From positions 1,912,501 through 1,976,500 of the forward strand of contig NC_060113.1 in NCBI RefSeq assembly GCF_021155765.1: 64,000 bases of DNA. The letters run 5' to 3'. The notes beneath the pieces were generated by a model. That model made no database searches and was not told where the DNA came from. It was given only the letters and a program-made list of their open reading frames with translations. Position 1 is the stretch's first letter; every line of letters starts with the position of its first letter. A program made the position numbers and the translations under genes. Source of the stretch: Diprion similis. Taxonomy: Eukaryota; Arthropoda; Insecta; Hymenoptera; Diprionidae. Below are positions 50,601 through 62,995 of this stretch, one piece after another.

Positions 50601-52669
50601 TTCCATGCAAACTGGGTAAGCTCGTACTCTTGCAAGCACACATACCCGGCTTGCTGTTCTTCGCTACCATGGGTAGAAACGTTTTTGACGTAAAGAAGCC
50701 CATTTCCTCGGTAAGATCTTTGAATATAGGTATAATTTTTGGTTCCGGAAGACCGATTCCTATGAAGATAACCTTGTAATCGGAGTTCTTCAGCCCCTGC
50801 AATTCCATTACCACTTTTTAAACGTATTCGGAAATAATTGGAATAGGTTTCAAAAGTGGGGAACAAGCTACAAACCTTAACGGTCAGATCTTGCGTAGAC
50901 AAGCTTCTCCCCTGCTCAACTTTCACTCCCAAATCTTTCATCAGATCTAATTCGAACTGGATAACCTCGTAGGGTAGACGGTACTGCGGAATTTCGGATG
51001 AACTCAATCCTCCAACATAGGATTCTTTCTCGAATATCGTGATGTCGTCGTAACCCAAACGCGCCAGGAACGTTGCGCAGGATATTGACGCCGGGCCGCA
51101 ACCGATCAAGGCGATTTTGGTGTCAGCGTGTGGTATGGTCTGTCCTGGGATTTTCGTCTGTGGAATTCTCATCTGTTTGAACACCTGTTCGATATAAAAA
51201 AGATAATCATCCCACTGTTCGCTGAGTAAAAATACAAAAATCAATAAAAATACAAAGACAATAATATCTGACTCACGTCAGTGGCAAATTGCTGAAGTCC
51301 TCCAATGTTGATTGGCCCCTCTTCTGTGGCAAATAAGTTGCATCCTCCGACGCAAAGGTCGCTAGTGGGACAGACCATTCCGCAAGTAAGTCCCAAGGGA
51401 TTGTCGGATAGAATTGCTCTGGCAGCCCCGTAATAATTTTTGTTCGAAATCGAGGTGATGAAGCTTTTGACGTCCAGCTGAGTGGGGCAGGATTTTTGAC
51501 ACGGAGCATCGGCGCACTTCAGACATCTTGCCGCTTCCCGAAGAGCACCTCTCTCGCTCAGAGTCGTGTGCTTTATATCGTCGAAGTTTTTCGTCAGTGG
51601 AACACAAGACTGGAAAATTGAAACGGTCTATAATTTTGTCCTGTTCCGAGACTCGAGTCCGAGTGAAATATCGACATCGACTGATTCTTTCAACTCACGC
51701 CACATTTTTTCCCGATATTCCGCTTCCAATGCTGCTTGTTTCTTTTCGTCTGCGCTGACGGTACCAGATTCGTGTAATTCTTTACCTTTGGATTCAGGAT
51801 TAGGAGATTCTGAAATGGGGACGGTAAACATTAGCCTCTTACTTTTCCCCGTGACGTTTCTTTTCCACACCACTGCAGGCGATCATGAATTTTAATCGAT
51901 TCTAAAAAAACGATGCCCCACCCTCGAGCAATGTTGACCTAGTTTCGGGTCTCAAGCTATGACACCCAATGACGGAATGAAAAAAACAAGCGAAAAATAC
52001 CACCAGATGTTATAACTTATAGAAGAAACTACACCTGGTGTACTAATTTTCAAGACGAATACTGAAAAGCTTGACATGGAACCCGGGCACGTTTAGCCTT
52101 GGGGCAAAGAACACAGTTACAGTGATTGTTCAGCTTACTGGGTCGGAATTCCTACGCTTGCATCAAGTCTGGTAAACAGACGCGTCGAGACCTCGAGCAG
52201 TAGATACGTCAGTGATATTGCGCTTATGCAACGCACAAATGGCAAGTCAGGCTTTGACGGTTATAAAAGATCGTCTGCAGATCGTATTGAACTTTGTCCT
52301 ATGTAAGGAATTCGCGAATACCTAGTTCGAATTGGGTCTCAGTCTTGTTTGTCCTTTGCTTGCTAGTTCGACTAGAGCAATACATCAGGATACTTTTTAT
52401 CCCGATTCGTGACCTCATTAACTATTATCAGCGTTTGAAAGTGGCGCGCAATCGCAAATTATTATCGTCACGGTTGGGACAGCCATGTGATAATGTTTAC
52501 TCACGATGCTTTCGACACTTGAATGTCTGATAATAGCTATGTTGGTTACACATAGTAGTAGTAGTAGTAGTAGTAGTTGTGCAGTAATTAAAAATATTGT
52601 TTTACTCGTTTCTATGCTCACTTCGATGTCGGGTACATCCTTGCTCAGCAACGTCGGCGTTGGAGTCAT
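47679..52669 (-). CDS. DPYD: dihydropyrimidine dehydrogenase (NADP+)
   Basis: First, rate-limiting step of uracil and thymine breakdown; cytosolic; FAD, FMN and four 4Fe-4S clusters. Drosophila counterpart: suppressor of rudimentary. Sixteen minus-strand exons agree in phase: 52622-52669, 51699-51809, 51277-51609, 50876-51184, 50473-50796, 50174-50384, 49930-50114, 49628-49843, 49376-49540, 49134-49286, 48948-49068, 48618-48880, 48372-48551, 48074-48298, 47837-47994, 47679-47769. They give 1030 residues (human 1025). Visible: N-terminal cluster cysteines ([27 protein letters not shown]), the FAD loop GCGPASISC, the NADPH region [20 protein letters not shown], the catalytic Cys670 in [19 protein letters not shown], and C-terminal ferredoxin motifs [11 protein letters not shown] and [12 protein letters not shown]. 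The start [16 protein letters not shown] matches the family. No broken exon is seen. Confidence 0.96.
52554..52577. repeat. AGT trinucleotide microsatellite in DPYD intron 1
   Basis: Eight AGT units inside the first DPYD intron (51810-52621). Confidence 0.9.
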
Positions 52670-53564
52670 TTTTCCGAAGTCTTGTCACAATGTGTCAAAA
52701 AAGTAAAAACTGGCAACCAAACACTACCAGAACTTAAGAGGTACAAAACAGCAACCGATGGATCGCAAAAGGCACTGAAGCAACTGACTTCGAGTCACCC
52801 GATGAGCGAGTAAAACTAGTAAGTATTCAAACTCGTAAACTGCGCTTTAAATTGTAAGAAAATTGTTGGTGTTATTATTATTATTGCCAACGTAGCCGCT
52901 ACAGCTGAAGCAACTCTGTCTCCGAGCTGTTGGTATCGACTGAGCCTCAATGAAAAGCCGTTCTTCCAGCCTTGTCGCGTAAATAATCACATCTTACAGA
53001 GACACGCATACAGACAAGCGAACGGCTTTATCTTGGCATTTCCAACACATTGAAAAACACGTTCTAAACGTCAGCGTCACGGTGGATCTTCATAATGGGA
53101 GCAGCAGGTTTCTGTTCAGGAGAAAGGTCAGGTTTTTTAAACACCATTGACTCTCGCTTGAAGCGGGCAATTCAAACTTAGCAAAAAAAAGTTTGCCTAC
53201 TGAGTCATGATTTATTTGGGCCACTAATAAGTCATGATGAATTACTCACTTCTTTTACAACCGCTTGACAAACTGTCGTCAAACAAATCCCCTGATTACA
53301 CCCTTAAGTCCAACCTCGGTCCGATGCATAGTTACGAAAGTTAAAGAAGTTGCCCAGCCATAGAAATATATTTTACGATAATACGTCGCTCGTTTCGTAA
53401 TAAGTAAAACATATTCTTATCGTGCTGAACTTTGGCTTATATAATTCAGCGGAAACTGCTTCTTCTTATTTATGATTTATTTCGCCACACACGCAGTTGC
53501 TGGGATTCAATCCGCAAAATAAACTGCGCTGACGAGTCCCGATCAGGAGAATACATTCAACGTC
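52670..53564. other. intergenic between DPYD and the odorant receptors
   Basis: About 0.9 kb separating the divergent DPYD and receptor genes. It must hold the promoter of DPYD and probably of the first receptor. No clear TATA box or other strong motif was picked out. Confidence 0.4.
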
Positions 53565-55171
53565 ATGCTTTGTTGTGAGTCAAGACTCAGGGAGTACCTC
53601 GAAAAGAGACTCGGCCATGTCCCGGCCTTTTATAACCTAAAATTTCTCGTAAATAATCTGAAACTTGGCGGATCTTGGCCCCCAATCAACGCTGGAAAAA
53701 AGGCCTACCTGACGTGGAGTGTGATCATAACGAACCTCACCCTCGGTCACTTGCTCTTCGTGCAAACCGCCTTTGTAGTCGCTGGTTGGAGGGCGACGGA
53801 GAAAATCGCGTCCGCGGTTGCCCTCCTGATGAACAACTACATCCACGCCTGGAAGGTCTGGACTTTATCACCTACCCGCTAGGGCGAGACCCTCGCCTTA
53901 CCAATTCCAATCACTATGCCGTAGGTGTACGTAGTATTTCGCTACCAAAAGCGGATTCAACGACTCTTGGATGACGCCGAGGCGAAAAACGTCCTTAGCG
54001 ATCCGGAGCTGGAGAAAAACCTCGAGTATCAAATGTCCTGGGCTTCGTTTATGCACTACGGTAGCTTCCAGTTGATGGGACTAGCGGCTTGCACTTTTTG
54101 GACCTTGTCGCCGGCTATTCGCAGCCTGAAAGGTGAAAGAGACTGTATTTGTCAGACTTCTCAGTTTCCATTTTTCAAACCCCGAAACCATTGGGACGTT
54201 AATTCTTCCAGACGAAACCGACCGAGTCCTTCCTTTGAACGGGTGGTATCCCTATAACACTTTCTCCTCGCCCTTCTACGAGATCACCTTCGTCTACCAG
54301 ACCGTGACGGTGGTGATGTGCTGCGTTCAGAACATATCCATAGACGGGATGATCGTTGGGTTCATGGGCGTGATTTGCTGCAAATTCCAGTTACTTAAAA
54401 TCAGGATAAACGAGATCGGCAGATCGGTCGACGAATGTCAACGAAGTGAATCGCTGATCAATAGGATCTACGTTGGAAACGAGCTCCGCCAGAAGCTCGT
54501 GCTTTGCATCAAGGAACACGTTGCCATTTTTGAGTAAGTTTAATCCGTGGCTAATTTCAACCGAACAGATGCGATTACTATCGGTAAAAATTTTAGGTAC
54601 GCCAGGGAGTTTGAAAACATATTCAACTGCGCAATTTTCCTTCAATTCTTGGAGAACTCCTTGGTCATATGCATATCCGCCCTCGCGGTCTCCCAGGTAA
54701 TCGATGTTCCCTGAACTTTCGAAGCCTCGTTCGTGGGTCAGGTTTCATCGCCGTGAAATCGACTCGCAAACATGATGAAAGTGTTTCTATCGGTGTTCGG
54801 AAGTCCAAATTACGTTTCTAGCATGTTTCAGACCGGTGAGTTGAACAGCTTTTCAACGATATTGGGAAACTTGATGTACCTGTTGACCATCATTTATCAG
54901 CTCTTCTTGTACTGCTACTTCGGAAACGAGGTTGCGATTCTGGTGAGTTGAAGACGGTACAATAATAAGGAAGAAGAAGGCGAAAAAAAAACTCTGAGAA
55001 AAATAAGGCACGCCATTTGTAATTGCCTATTTAATTTCTCGTCATTCTAATCACGATGCCACGTAACAGCTCATCCCCAACGCGAGTCTCGTCTACTAAT
55101 TTAGCGAAAATTAAAGCCCAGGTGTAATTACACACTTGCAGTCCGTCGCTAACGTAATCAATTTCCCATAA
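53565..55171 (+). CDS. odorant receptor (7tm_6), 3' end apparently defective
   Basis: Insect odorant receptors are seven-helix membrane proteins that form ligand-gated cation channels with Orco in sensory neurons. Exons 53565-53855, 53925-54132, 54212-54533, 54597-54696 and 54832-54942 join in phase to 344 residues. Family marks: LPLNGWYPYN in exon 3, VICCKFQLLKIRI, and the pore-region signature YQLFLYCYFGNEV in exon 5. Introns match those of the next gene, except for one extra intron at 54133. The normal last exons (about 60 residues with TM7) are missing. A TTGCAG acceptor at 55141 would add SVANVINFP and then a stop (55142-55171). A decayed stretch around 55198-55340 weakly resembles the lost exon (PLTHLEAL against PLTLKAGN) but has stops and shifts. 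It may be a recent pseudogene or encode a truncated receptor. Splicing into the downstream gene's last exons would also be in phase. Confidence 0.75.
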
Positions 55172-55386
55172 TCCAGCACTCCTTTACCTTCTAATTGCCT
55201 CTCGGAAAGCTGTGGAATATTCAGGAGGTTCGATTGGCTGGTAGATATAGCTCCGTCCGATTTTTAATCATCTCTTCCACAAGTCGATTGCCACAACCTT
55301 TGACGCACTTAGAGGCTCTCCGTTTTCGATCGCGAAACCTTAGGTTCAACTATCTTATCATACGTAATAATCGCGAAAAGAAGAAA

Positions 55387-57501
55387 ATGCGACAGTTGGA
55401 AGCGAATTTTCAAGTTCACGTTAGTCTTGCTATGATTCGTTACATGGGAACGTGGCCTCCACGAGGATATTATCGAGGCATCTACATGCTGTATGGAGCA
55501 TTCAGCTTCGTTTTTATACTCGGCGTTTATCTCGTGGTCCAAGTCATAAATCTGATTGCGATTTGGGGTGACGTCGAGAAGATGGTAGCCGGGACATTTC
55601 TTCTAATGACAAACACGTCGCACACTTTCAAGGTTTGAGTCGCATATCATGCTTACATCGAGCAAATGTGCTGCACAATGAATGCATTTCTCTTTTGCTC
55701 TGGTTTTCACCCGATCACTTCAACACCGTATCCCATTAATCCACATCTTCACATTCAAGTGCGATGGTGGTGTAATGGTCAGCATAGTTGCCTTCCAAGC
55801 AGTTGATCCGGGTTCGATTCCCGGCCATCGCACTAACATTTTTTACACCCTCTAGAACGTTGAGAGCAATGTTGAACGTCGTAATCGATTACGTTTCTTG
55901 TCAGAAAAATTCCGGCTGATTTATTTTAATTTATGAAACTCCTAACGTTTATCCGGTTTGGTGGATCAAGCGGATGAATCGCGGTTTCAAATTATCAGAA
56001 GCATCGGAATCCCGTTACTCGTTTGATTTCCTCCGAGTATGTAATCGTCTTTGATCCGAAATTGGACATTCCCATTCTCAGTCTCATCGGATGAATTAAA
56101 AAACCTGCTTTTCAAGGTGTTCAATATCCTACGGCGGCAAGACAGGATCGCGAAACTACTGGAGATCCTCAAAAGCGACGTGTTCTCACGATACAATATT
56201 CGCTACGAAGACCTGGTGATTTCGTTCGCGTTGAAAGGCATCCTCCACCATGTAGCTTATCAGAGTTTCGGCGCAGCGGCTGTTTTCTGTTGGGGTTTTA
56301 CCCCAATCGCCAATATAATCGCGGGCAATAATCGCCGGCTACCAATGGACGGATGGTATCCTTACAACGTGAGCCTCACACCAGCCTTCGAATTCACCTA
56401 CATTCATCAGACGGTCGCCGTGGTTTTAGCCTGTTTCCACAACGTAGCGATGGACACTTTGGTCGCCGGTTTAATCACCGTCGCTTGTTGTCAGCTTGAA
56501 ATATTGAAAACGAATCTTCGCCAGATCGGAATTCTGAAATCATGCCACGAAGATGAGTTAAGGAATTGCATCCAGCATCACAAAGCGATAATTGAGTGAG
56601 TGCGGAACAGGAAGCATCTAATTATCCAATGTTTAATCCTCTTCATTCTCTTCGATTACTTTCTTTGATATCTTATTTGCTCTAAATTACTACATTATTA
56701 TAGTTTCACGAAAGAAGTCGAGGCGATATTTAACCGTACTATAATCCTTCAATTCTTCGTCAACTGCATTATCATTTGCCTCACCGCGTTTCACATTACA
56801 AAGGTAAAAAGTGAATCTATAAACGATCGTAATATTATAAGACTGACTGAGAATTAGAAACTCGAAAAAAAAAAAAAAAAAAAAAAACAAGATTCTGAAA
56901 CGAATTCACAGCTAAAAGTTTTCGTACCGGCTGAATTCATCGGCATGACGATGTACATGTGCTGTATGATCTATCAAATATTTATCTACTGCTGGCACGG
57001 AAATGAAATCGTTGTACAGGTGAGTAAATTTTTAAACTACCCGGAACTTTGGCGCGATAATTTTTCAGCAATGGGTGGAATTTCGAAGGAGAAAAATAGT
57101 GAAAAATCATTTCTCCATTTTTCTTTTTTTTTGACAGGTGAATTTATCCTTTCCATTTTTTTTTTTTTTTCGTTATTCTGATTTCGACTCGCTAATATTT
57201 TCGCAGAGCGAAAGTGTCTCCGTTGCGGCCTTTCAAGGAAATTGGTGGCTTTGCGGCGAAGGTTTGAAACGGGATTTACGGCTGCTAATGCTGCGTGCTA
57301 ATCGTCCGCTCACGTTGAAAGCCGGAAATCTGTTGATTCTGTCGCTGCAAACTTTTGTCAGCGTGAGTTTTTTCTCCTCGTGAATTATGACTGATTATTA
57401 ACGTGATTGTTTTCTTACTTTTACACATCGAGGACCCGCCTTTGTTTCAGATTCTAAGATTATCTTACTCGTTGTTCACGGTACTGCAGAGTTCAGCCTA
57501 A
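55387..57501 (+). CDS. odorant receptor (7tm_6), complete
   Basis: Six exons in phase: 55387-55632, 56117-56595, 56704-56803, 56912-57019, 57207-57362, 57451-57501, giving 379 residues, normal for the family. The chosen ATG opens MRQLEANFQVHVSLAM just before the first membrane region (YMLYGAFSFVFILGVYLVV). Family signatures: LPMDGWYPYN, CCQLEILKTNLRQIG, YQIFIYCWHGNEI, SVAAFQGNWW, LRANRPLTLKAGN, and the C-terminus ILRLSYSLFTVLQ before TAA. It sits directly downstream of a related receptor in the same orientation, as usual for tandem receptor arrays. Its first intron contains a tRNA gene. The ligand cannot be inferred. No defect is seen. Confidence 0.92.
55761..55832 (+). tRNA. tRNA-Gly (anticodon UCC)
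   Basis: 72 bases with a complete cloverleaf. The acceptor stem GCGATGG pairs with CCATCGC and is followed by A. The anticodon loop is CTTCCAA with anticodon TCC, and the T arm is CCGGG-TTCGATT-CCCGG. The A box (TGGTGTAATGG) and B box (GGTTCGATTCC) are intact, so it can be transcribed by Pol III independently of the receptor gene whose intron holds it. No intron in the tRNA. The CCA is not encoded, as expected in eukaryotes. Confidence 0.97.
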
Positions 57502-57893
57502 ATGTTGATAGCTTATCTATTCACGTATAGAAGAAGCGTTGCTAATTAATCTGGAGTAATTTAACCAATGATTAAACACGAAATGGTACGATACTGATTT
57601 CACTGGCATTTGTTGGCCATGAAAAGTAGAAATATATATAGTGTACAGTAGAATAATTTTAAATTAATATTACATTCTTGTTAATTTTTCCGTACACGTG
57701 CCTACCGCATAAAAAATATATTCATACTGTACCGTATAATGGAAGTATAAAAATGACAGTTCTATGTGTATAATATGTATAAATTGCTTCGATTTTTCAT
57801 CAGTACGTAACTCAACCAATCATGTTTATAGAAAATTTCGAGCTAGTGCAGAGTAGTTGCATTGCATTTTCCTAAAGAAAATCAAAAACTCCA

Positions 57894-60800
57894 TCAAACA
57901 GCCTCGATGAGAAGAGCGATGCCTTGTCCACCGCCGATACACGCTGAACCGATTCCAAACTTGGCCTTCCTCCTCCTGCGGAAATGAAGAAATTGAGAAT
58001 TTAGTCTTGATCAGTATCACGGAGAACTGATCGAAACGCTGAGTCGACGTCCAAACGACTATTACTCACCTCAACTCGTGAACGAGATGTCCAGTGATTC
58101 TCGATCCGGAAGCAGCGAGGGGATGTCCCAAGGCGATGGCACCGCCGTTCACGTTAAGCTTGTTCATGTCCAGGCCAAGGTCTTTGGCGCAGGCCAAAGT
58201 TTGCGCACCGAAGGCTTCGTTGATCTGCAAAAAGGAAAAACATTCATGATCCAAGTCAATTTTGTGATACCATTTGACCTGCTATTCCTGACTCGCGGTT
58301 ACGGGTTTCATAAAATGTTGTTTGTTCGTTTTTCTTTTAATTTTTTCCACAGAAATGTACTATAACGTACCTACTACGTACTAACATACGTAAATAGTGT
58401 TATCACTTTTCAAGATCATCTATATACTCAGTCAGTAGTTGATAACGAAAATTACAAATCATGTGGAACGATTAGAATCAGGTGTAACACTGACATAAGT
58501 GTATTGTTTATGAATTCCCTTTTGACCGAAACCAATCCTCTCGTGTCTGCAGGAATTCCAGAGAAACGACCAGCTCGAATAGCTTCAAGAAAATGAGAGT
58601 AAAATTACCTCGACAAGGTCGATGTCGTTCAAAGTTTTCCCGGTTGCCTTGAGAAGGTTTTTGATCGCCGGAGCAGGTCCGATACCCATGATGCTGGGTT
58701 CGACGCCGACGACACTGTAGCCGACGAGTCTAGCCAAAGGTTTAAGGCCCTGGGACTTGACGGCTTCCTCGCTGGCCACAATAACGGCTCCAGCACCGTC
58801 GCTGATTCCCTGAAGATCGATTCAAACATTTAGCTTGTACATAAGCTCTGCAGAATCCTGTTTTCAGAGAACTTCTAAAATCGAATTCACCCACCGATGC
58901 TGTGCCGGCAGTTACGAGTCCATCCTTCTTGAAGATGGTCGGCAGCTTGGCGAGTCCTTCGGCCGTTGTCTCAGGGCGAGGATGTTCGTCGACGTCGACG
59001 ACGACGTCCTTCCTCTTTACCTGGACGGTGACAGGAGCCAATTCTTCCTTGAAGTATCCGGCGTCATTGGCTGTGAAAGAATCATATCTTGAATTATCAA
59101 ATGCTCAAATCATCCTTGGAGTTCATTTTTTCACGAGGTTCCAGTGTGACAGAAACATGCTTCCCTTCCGCAAACTCAATAAACCCCTTCAAATTGGTCA
59201 TTTTAATGTTAAATAATGGTGGACTTTTTATTCGGTGCCTTCGGTAACCATCCAAGGTTCTCTACTCACCCGCCTTCCACAGCTTCTGGCTTCTGAGGGC
59301 AAAAGCGTCGACTTCTTCCCTTTTGATTCCGTACTTGGCACCAAGGGTTTCGGCGGTTATACCCATCGGCATTTTGCAGTACGTGTCGGTCAGCCCGAGC
59401 CAGAGACTGTCTTCCAGGGTGTAATTCTGACCCAAAGTTGTCCCGAACCTGACGTTCCTCACGATGAAAGGTGCCTGACTCATGTTGTCCGTTCCGCCGG
59501 TGAGAACGACTTGGGAATCACCGACGAGGATGTTCTAAACAGCAAAAACGGTTCGAAATTAGATTCCTTTATTTTTGTACTCCACTTACGTTGGGGTGTT
59601 CAAAAAAAAATTTCATCTCCAAACACTTTAATTCATGTACTCACTTGAGCTCCGTTGACGATGGACTGAAAACCGGATCCGCATAGACGATTTATCCCAA
59701 GGGCGGGTCTGTCCAGAGGAATGCCACTTTTGAGGAGAACATGTCTTGGCAGAAATGCTCCATCTGCGGATGTGTTCTGAAAATGTGTTGGAACGAGGTA
59801 TGAGAGGTGATTTTATGGAGAGACACCGGCTTCAGCAATATTGGTAAGTCAACTTTTACGTACCACCAATACGTTTCCAATTACGACACTGTCGATCTGT
59901 TCCGGTTTCAATCCACCGGCTGCTATCGCTGCCTTTGCTGCCACTTCCTGAAGCTCGATCGCAGTCTTGTTCGCAAATTTACCACCCAGTGTCCCGAAAG
60001 GGGTTCGCTTTGCGGCGACGATGAATATTCCTTAAACGAGGATAATATGACGAATACAATACAATTGAAAATTGAGCGGGAACGGTAGAGTAGTTGATTG
60101 GATCGAAAAAATTTTGTCACAAAACTCGACAGTTGACATAAATTTTATTGATCGATTGTTATAAACGTTTGAATCCACAACGAAAATCAAGCGATCGTTG
60201 CTTTGCGAATGTGTAAAATAATAATTTCAGGTTAGTCAATTTCGAACTATATAATCCGAATATTTAATCACTGTGACGTAATTTTTATCACCAAGTTAGG
60301 TTGTTATTGAAAATAATCTCTAATATCTAATATAAGAATCTGTTTAGCAAAGCAAAGTCCGCGGGGTGTTATTAAATACTATAGATAAGAAGACTAGTTA
60401 TAACAATTATATATAATACATTTCACCGTGTATTTTTGCTTCTATTACGTATACACGATGATGAGAAATTAGTGAAAAAACTGAACTGCAAAAGCATTGG
60501 TAAACGGAATGAAGTTTTGAATATTACGACACGTAGGCAGAATTTCGAATAATATGTTTCAAACGTAACGAGTGATGAAATGTGGAATTGATCAAAGTTA
60601 TCTCTGCAAGTTCATGTCTCGAGTCAATTGGAGTAATGTAAAAATCCGGATGAAGTAATAAAGTTAAAAAAATCGTTCCGTCTGCTGTGACGCAACATAA
60701 AATTCCATAGTCTAGAGTTCGAAATATTGTGCAAACTCATGTAACAATACACATAATATATCATTGGAGTTAAAATAAAGCCGCGCTAATATTGCGTCAC

Positions 60801-61207
60801 GATTGAAATGACAGCGAACGAGTTTCAAATAACAGGTCACAGTTGACCAAAATGGAAATATTTACGAATCATGAGGCCTTAAATACTGGCTCAAACGCGT
60901 TTCACATATCATTTTAAAAATAAAGGTTTTCATCGAAGAGTCTCGACTGACAATGATTTGAAGTGAGACGGAGAAATTCAAAAAAAAAAAAAAAAGATCG
61001 AACCGAGTGTCGTTGGTGAGTTTACGTTTATTGCACCGGTAGAGAAATGGAACAGCATTTAATCAGTTAGAGCAGTCTGGCACTTGCATGGCTCTAACAA
61101 CAAGCTCCGAAACACCCTTATTCGTCGACTCTGACAATTTTTATGAGCTTAAACGAAGTTGAGATATTAATTGAAAGTATTTTCGTACCTTTGGTGGCGA
61201 TCGACAT
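57894..61207 (-). CDS. yip2: 3-ketoacyl-CoA thiolase, mitochondrial type
   Basis: Last step of mitochondrial fatty-acid beta-oxidation: thiolytic release of acetyl-CoA from 3-ketoacyl-CoA. Eight minus-strand exons in phase: 61189-61207, 59864-60030, 59645-59776, 59270-59534, 58895-59070, 58609-58809, 58070-58224, 57894-57975, giving 398 residues (human ACAA2 397). The N-terminus [17 protein letters not shown], the nucleophile Cys94 in [33 protein letters not shown] (His near 354) and [15 protein letters not shown] (Cys near 384) are all present. [15 protein letters not shown] marks the ACAA2/yip2 group rather than acetyl-CoA acetyltransferase (ACAT1). As in ACAA2, the N-terminus probably acts as an uncleaved mitochondrial signal. 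The tiny first exon holds six codons (MSIATK), followed by a 1.16 kb intron. It is convergent with the receptor gene. Confidence 0.95.
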
Positions 61208-62199
61208 GATAGCTGTTTTCTGACCTACGTTGGACTAACAGGCTAATCAGAGAAACTTAGTGTTATTACAGGCCATCGAAGGTCCAAAGTCCACGCAGTC
61301 TCCCCGCCTACAAACATCAGACTTCGACGAATACACACGATTCACGGCTACGCCAGCGCCTCGAATTCCATTGCGGAGATTCCGACAGATAAATTTAGCT
61401 GATAAATCCGTGGCGATGGTTTTAAAAAGGTGTTCGAACGTTCTTCATTTCTTACGAAACTTGATTGAGTATTTTTGAAACATTAAATTGGTATGTTTTT
61501 TTTTATTTTGCGCTTTGTTACTAACTAAGAATAATGTATTAGATCTCAAGTTGTTATTGCACTCGTGAACTGAGTAAACAAGTTTGCAGAGTAAATAAAT
61601 CGCGATGTATCGTTAGCGGAATAACAGTTTTAAAATCGAATTGCAGTATCGAAACTGGCGGGTCAGTTGATTTTCGAACGAGCAAGTCGTCTTACGCGCG
61701 GTCGGTAACTTGCCGGCAGATATTAAACGTGACCCGTAGGGCTCATCCGTCACATCTCGACGGATAAAAAAGGCGGGCATACATGTAATACGGTATGCAG
61801 TGCAAAATCGTAGCGATAGAACGGGAGATTAAATTCCCGTGTCGACTGACAACGAGAGAAAAATAAATTGGCCAGAGTGCAGAGAGTCTAGAAAACAATC
61901 TACTTCGGACATACCTGCGTGTACAATTATAAGAAAGCGTGAATCGCGTGATTTGGAACACGATTCAAAATCCTGTGGAAAAAGGTGCGCCTGAAGACAC
62001 GAGAGAATCAAGTCGCATATACGATACACCAACGTGTTTCCAATGCATCTGATCGAACAAACACAGCCATGTTGCGTAATCGCTAAGCGGTCTAATTCGC
62101 CGCAACGTTATTACGTCGATGCGGTGTGTATAGGAGCAAATTATTTCGCCAATTGAATTCAATAAACCGCGTGGGCCAGGCCAGTGGCCATTTTGTAAT
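61208..62199. other. upstream of the thiolase gene, no other gene seen
   Basis: Contains the thiolase promoter near 61208-61260 and then ordinary AT-rich sequence. No RNA gene or repeat was recognised. Confidence 0.4.
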
Positions 62200-62958
62200 T
62201 TCCCGGTACAAGCAGCTTACGCCGCGTCTCGCCCGGAATATCTTTCGGAATCGTCTCGCGTCGCAGTTGATTGACGAACGCGAGTCATCGCGGCTCTCGA
62301 ATTCTCCTAGCTGGCAGAAAAAAATCGCGAATATTCATCGAGGCAGCGGATTGGATGGGCGAAGCTTTCGCGGTTCGAACACACCGTTCATGCCGAGACG
62401 GATCCACTCGGTACTACCGCTCGACTGTATTATTGATCAATGGGGTTGCGGGCATGGAAGGAAGGCCAGTGCCGGCAGGCAGCTGTCAGATCCCCTTAAA
62501 TTTCGACACGCTTATACCGCCGTCCCGCAGGCTAGATTCTCGGGCCTTTAGGCCAGGCCAAAATTTTGGGCCCCGGGATCGAAAGTCCGGGATTTCAAGG
62601 CGTGCGAGATAGTCGGCTCGCGTTTGTTTTCTTTTGTTTTGTTTTTCTTATCCGCTTTGTCGGGGGTGAAATTTCATCACTCGCTCGGTGGTTGTGACAG
62701 GGAAAGATTATTGTGATTGTGCCTGTGACACACACCGTGCTCATCCTCACCCTTTCTTTTCGCAATCGACGTTGAGGCCGTGAAACTCCGAAGAAATTAA
62801 CGGCTGCCGAATATCTGCAGCCACCTCGAGGTTCGTCATGAATACGTGAATACACAAGGATCGACGAGGGACGCGAAAAAAGGAACCGCAAGCTGCAAGG
62901 ACATCGAGACGCAAAAATTGCAGGCTTTTTGAACGGACGTCGCTACGCCGGTGGCCTG
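62200..62958 (+). promoter_or_regulatory. GC- and CpG-richer stretch, probable promoter/5' UTR
   Basis: Clearly richer in GC and CpG than the rest of the window and open-ended towards the right edge. It leads directly into an ATG followed by a strong splice donor. Probable promoter and 5' leader of a plus-strand gene leaving the window. Confidence 0.4.
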
Positions 62959-62995
62959 ATGCAGACCCTAAGGAAGAAGAACAGTCCCTGCAAAT
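62959..62995 (+). CDS. candidate first coding exon of a gene leaving the window
   Basis: ATG followed by MQTLRKKNSPCK in frame, ending in phase 1 at the strong donor T|GTGAGT (62996). Basic, hydrophilic N-terminus, no signal peptide. The rest of the gene must lie beyond 64000; I do not recognise the protein. A short ATG-to-donor stretch can arise by chance, so support rests on the donor and on the GC-rich leader before it. Confidence 0.4.

Noticed and set aside
54780-54831. Longer version of receptor exon 5 starting upstream with MKVFLSVFG
   Set aside because: No phase-0 acceptor precedes it. The TTTCAG at 54831 gives the same exon length as the neighbouring intact receptor.
57894-61207. Assignment of the thiolase as acetyl-CoA acetyltransferase (ACAT1/2)
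   Set aside because: The C-terminal HLVHELRRR and CIGGGQGIA motifs and the N-terminal VAAKRTPFG fit ACAA2/yip2 and not ACAT.
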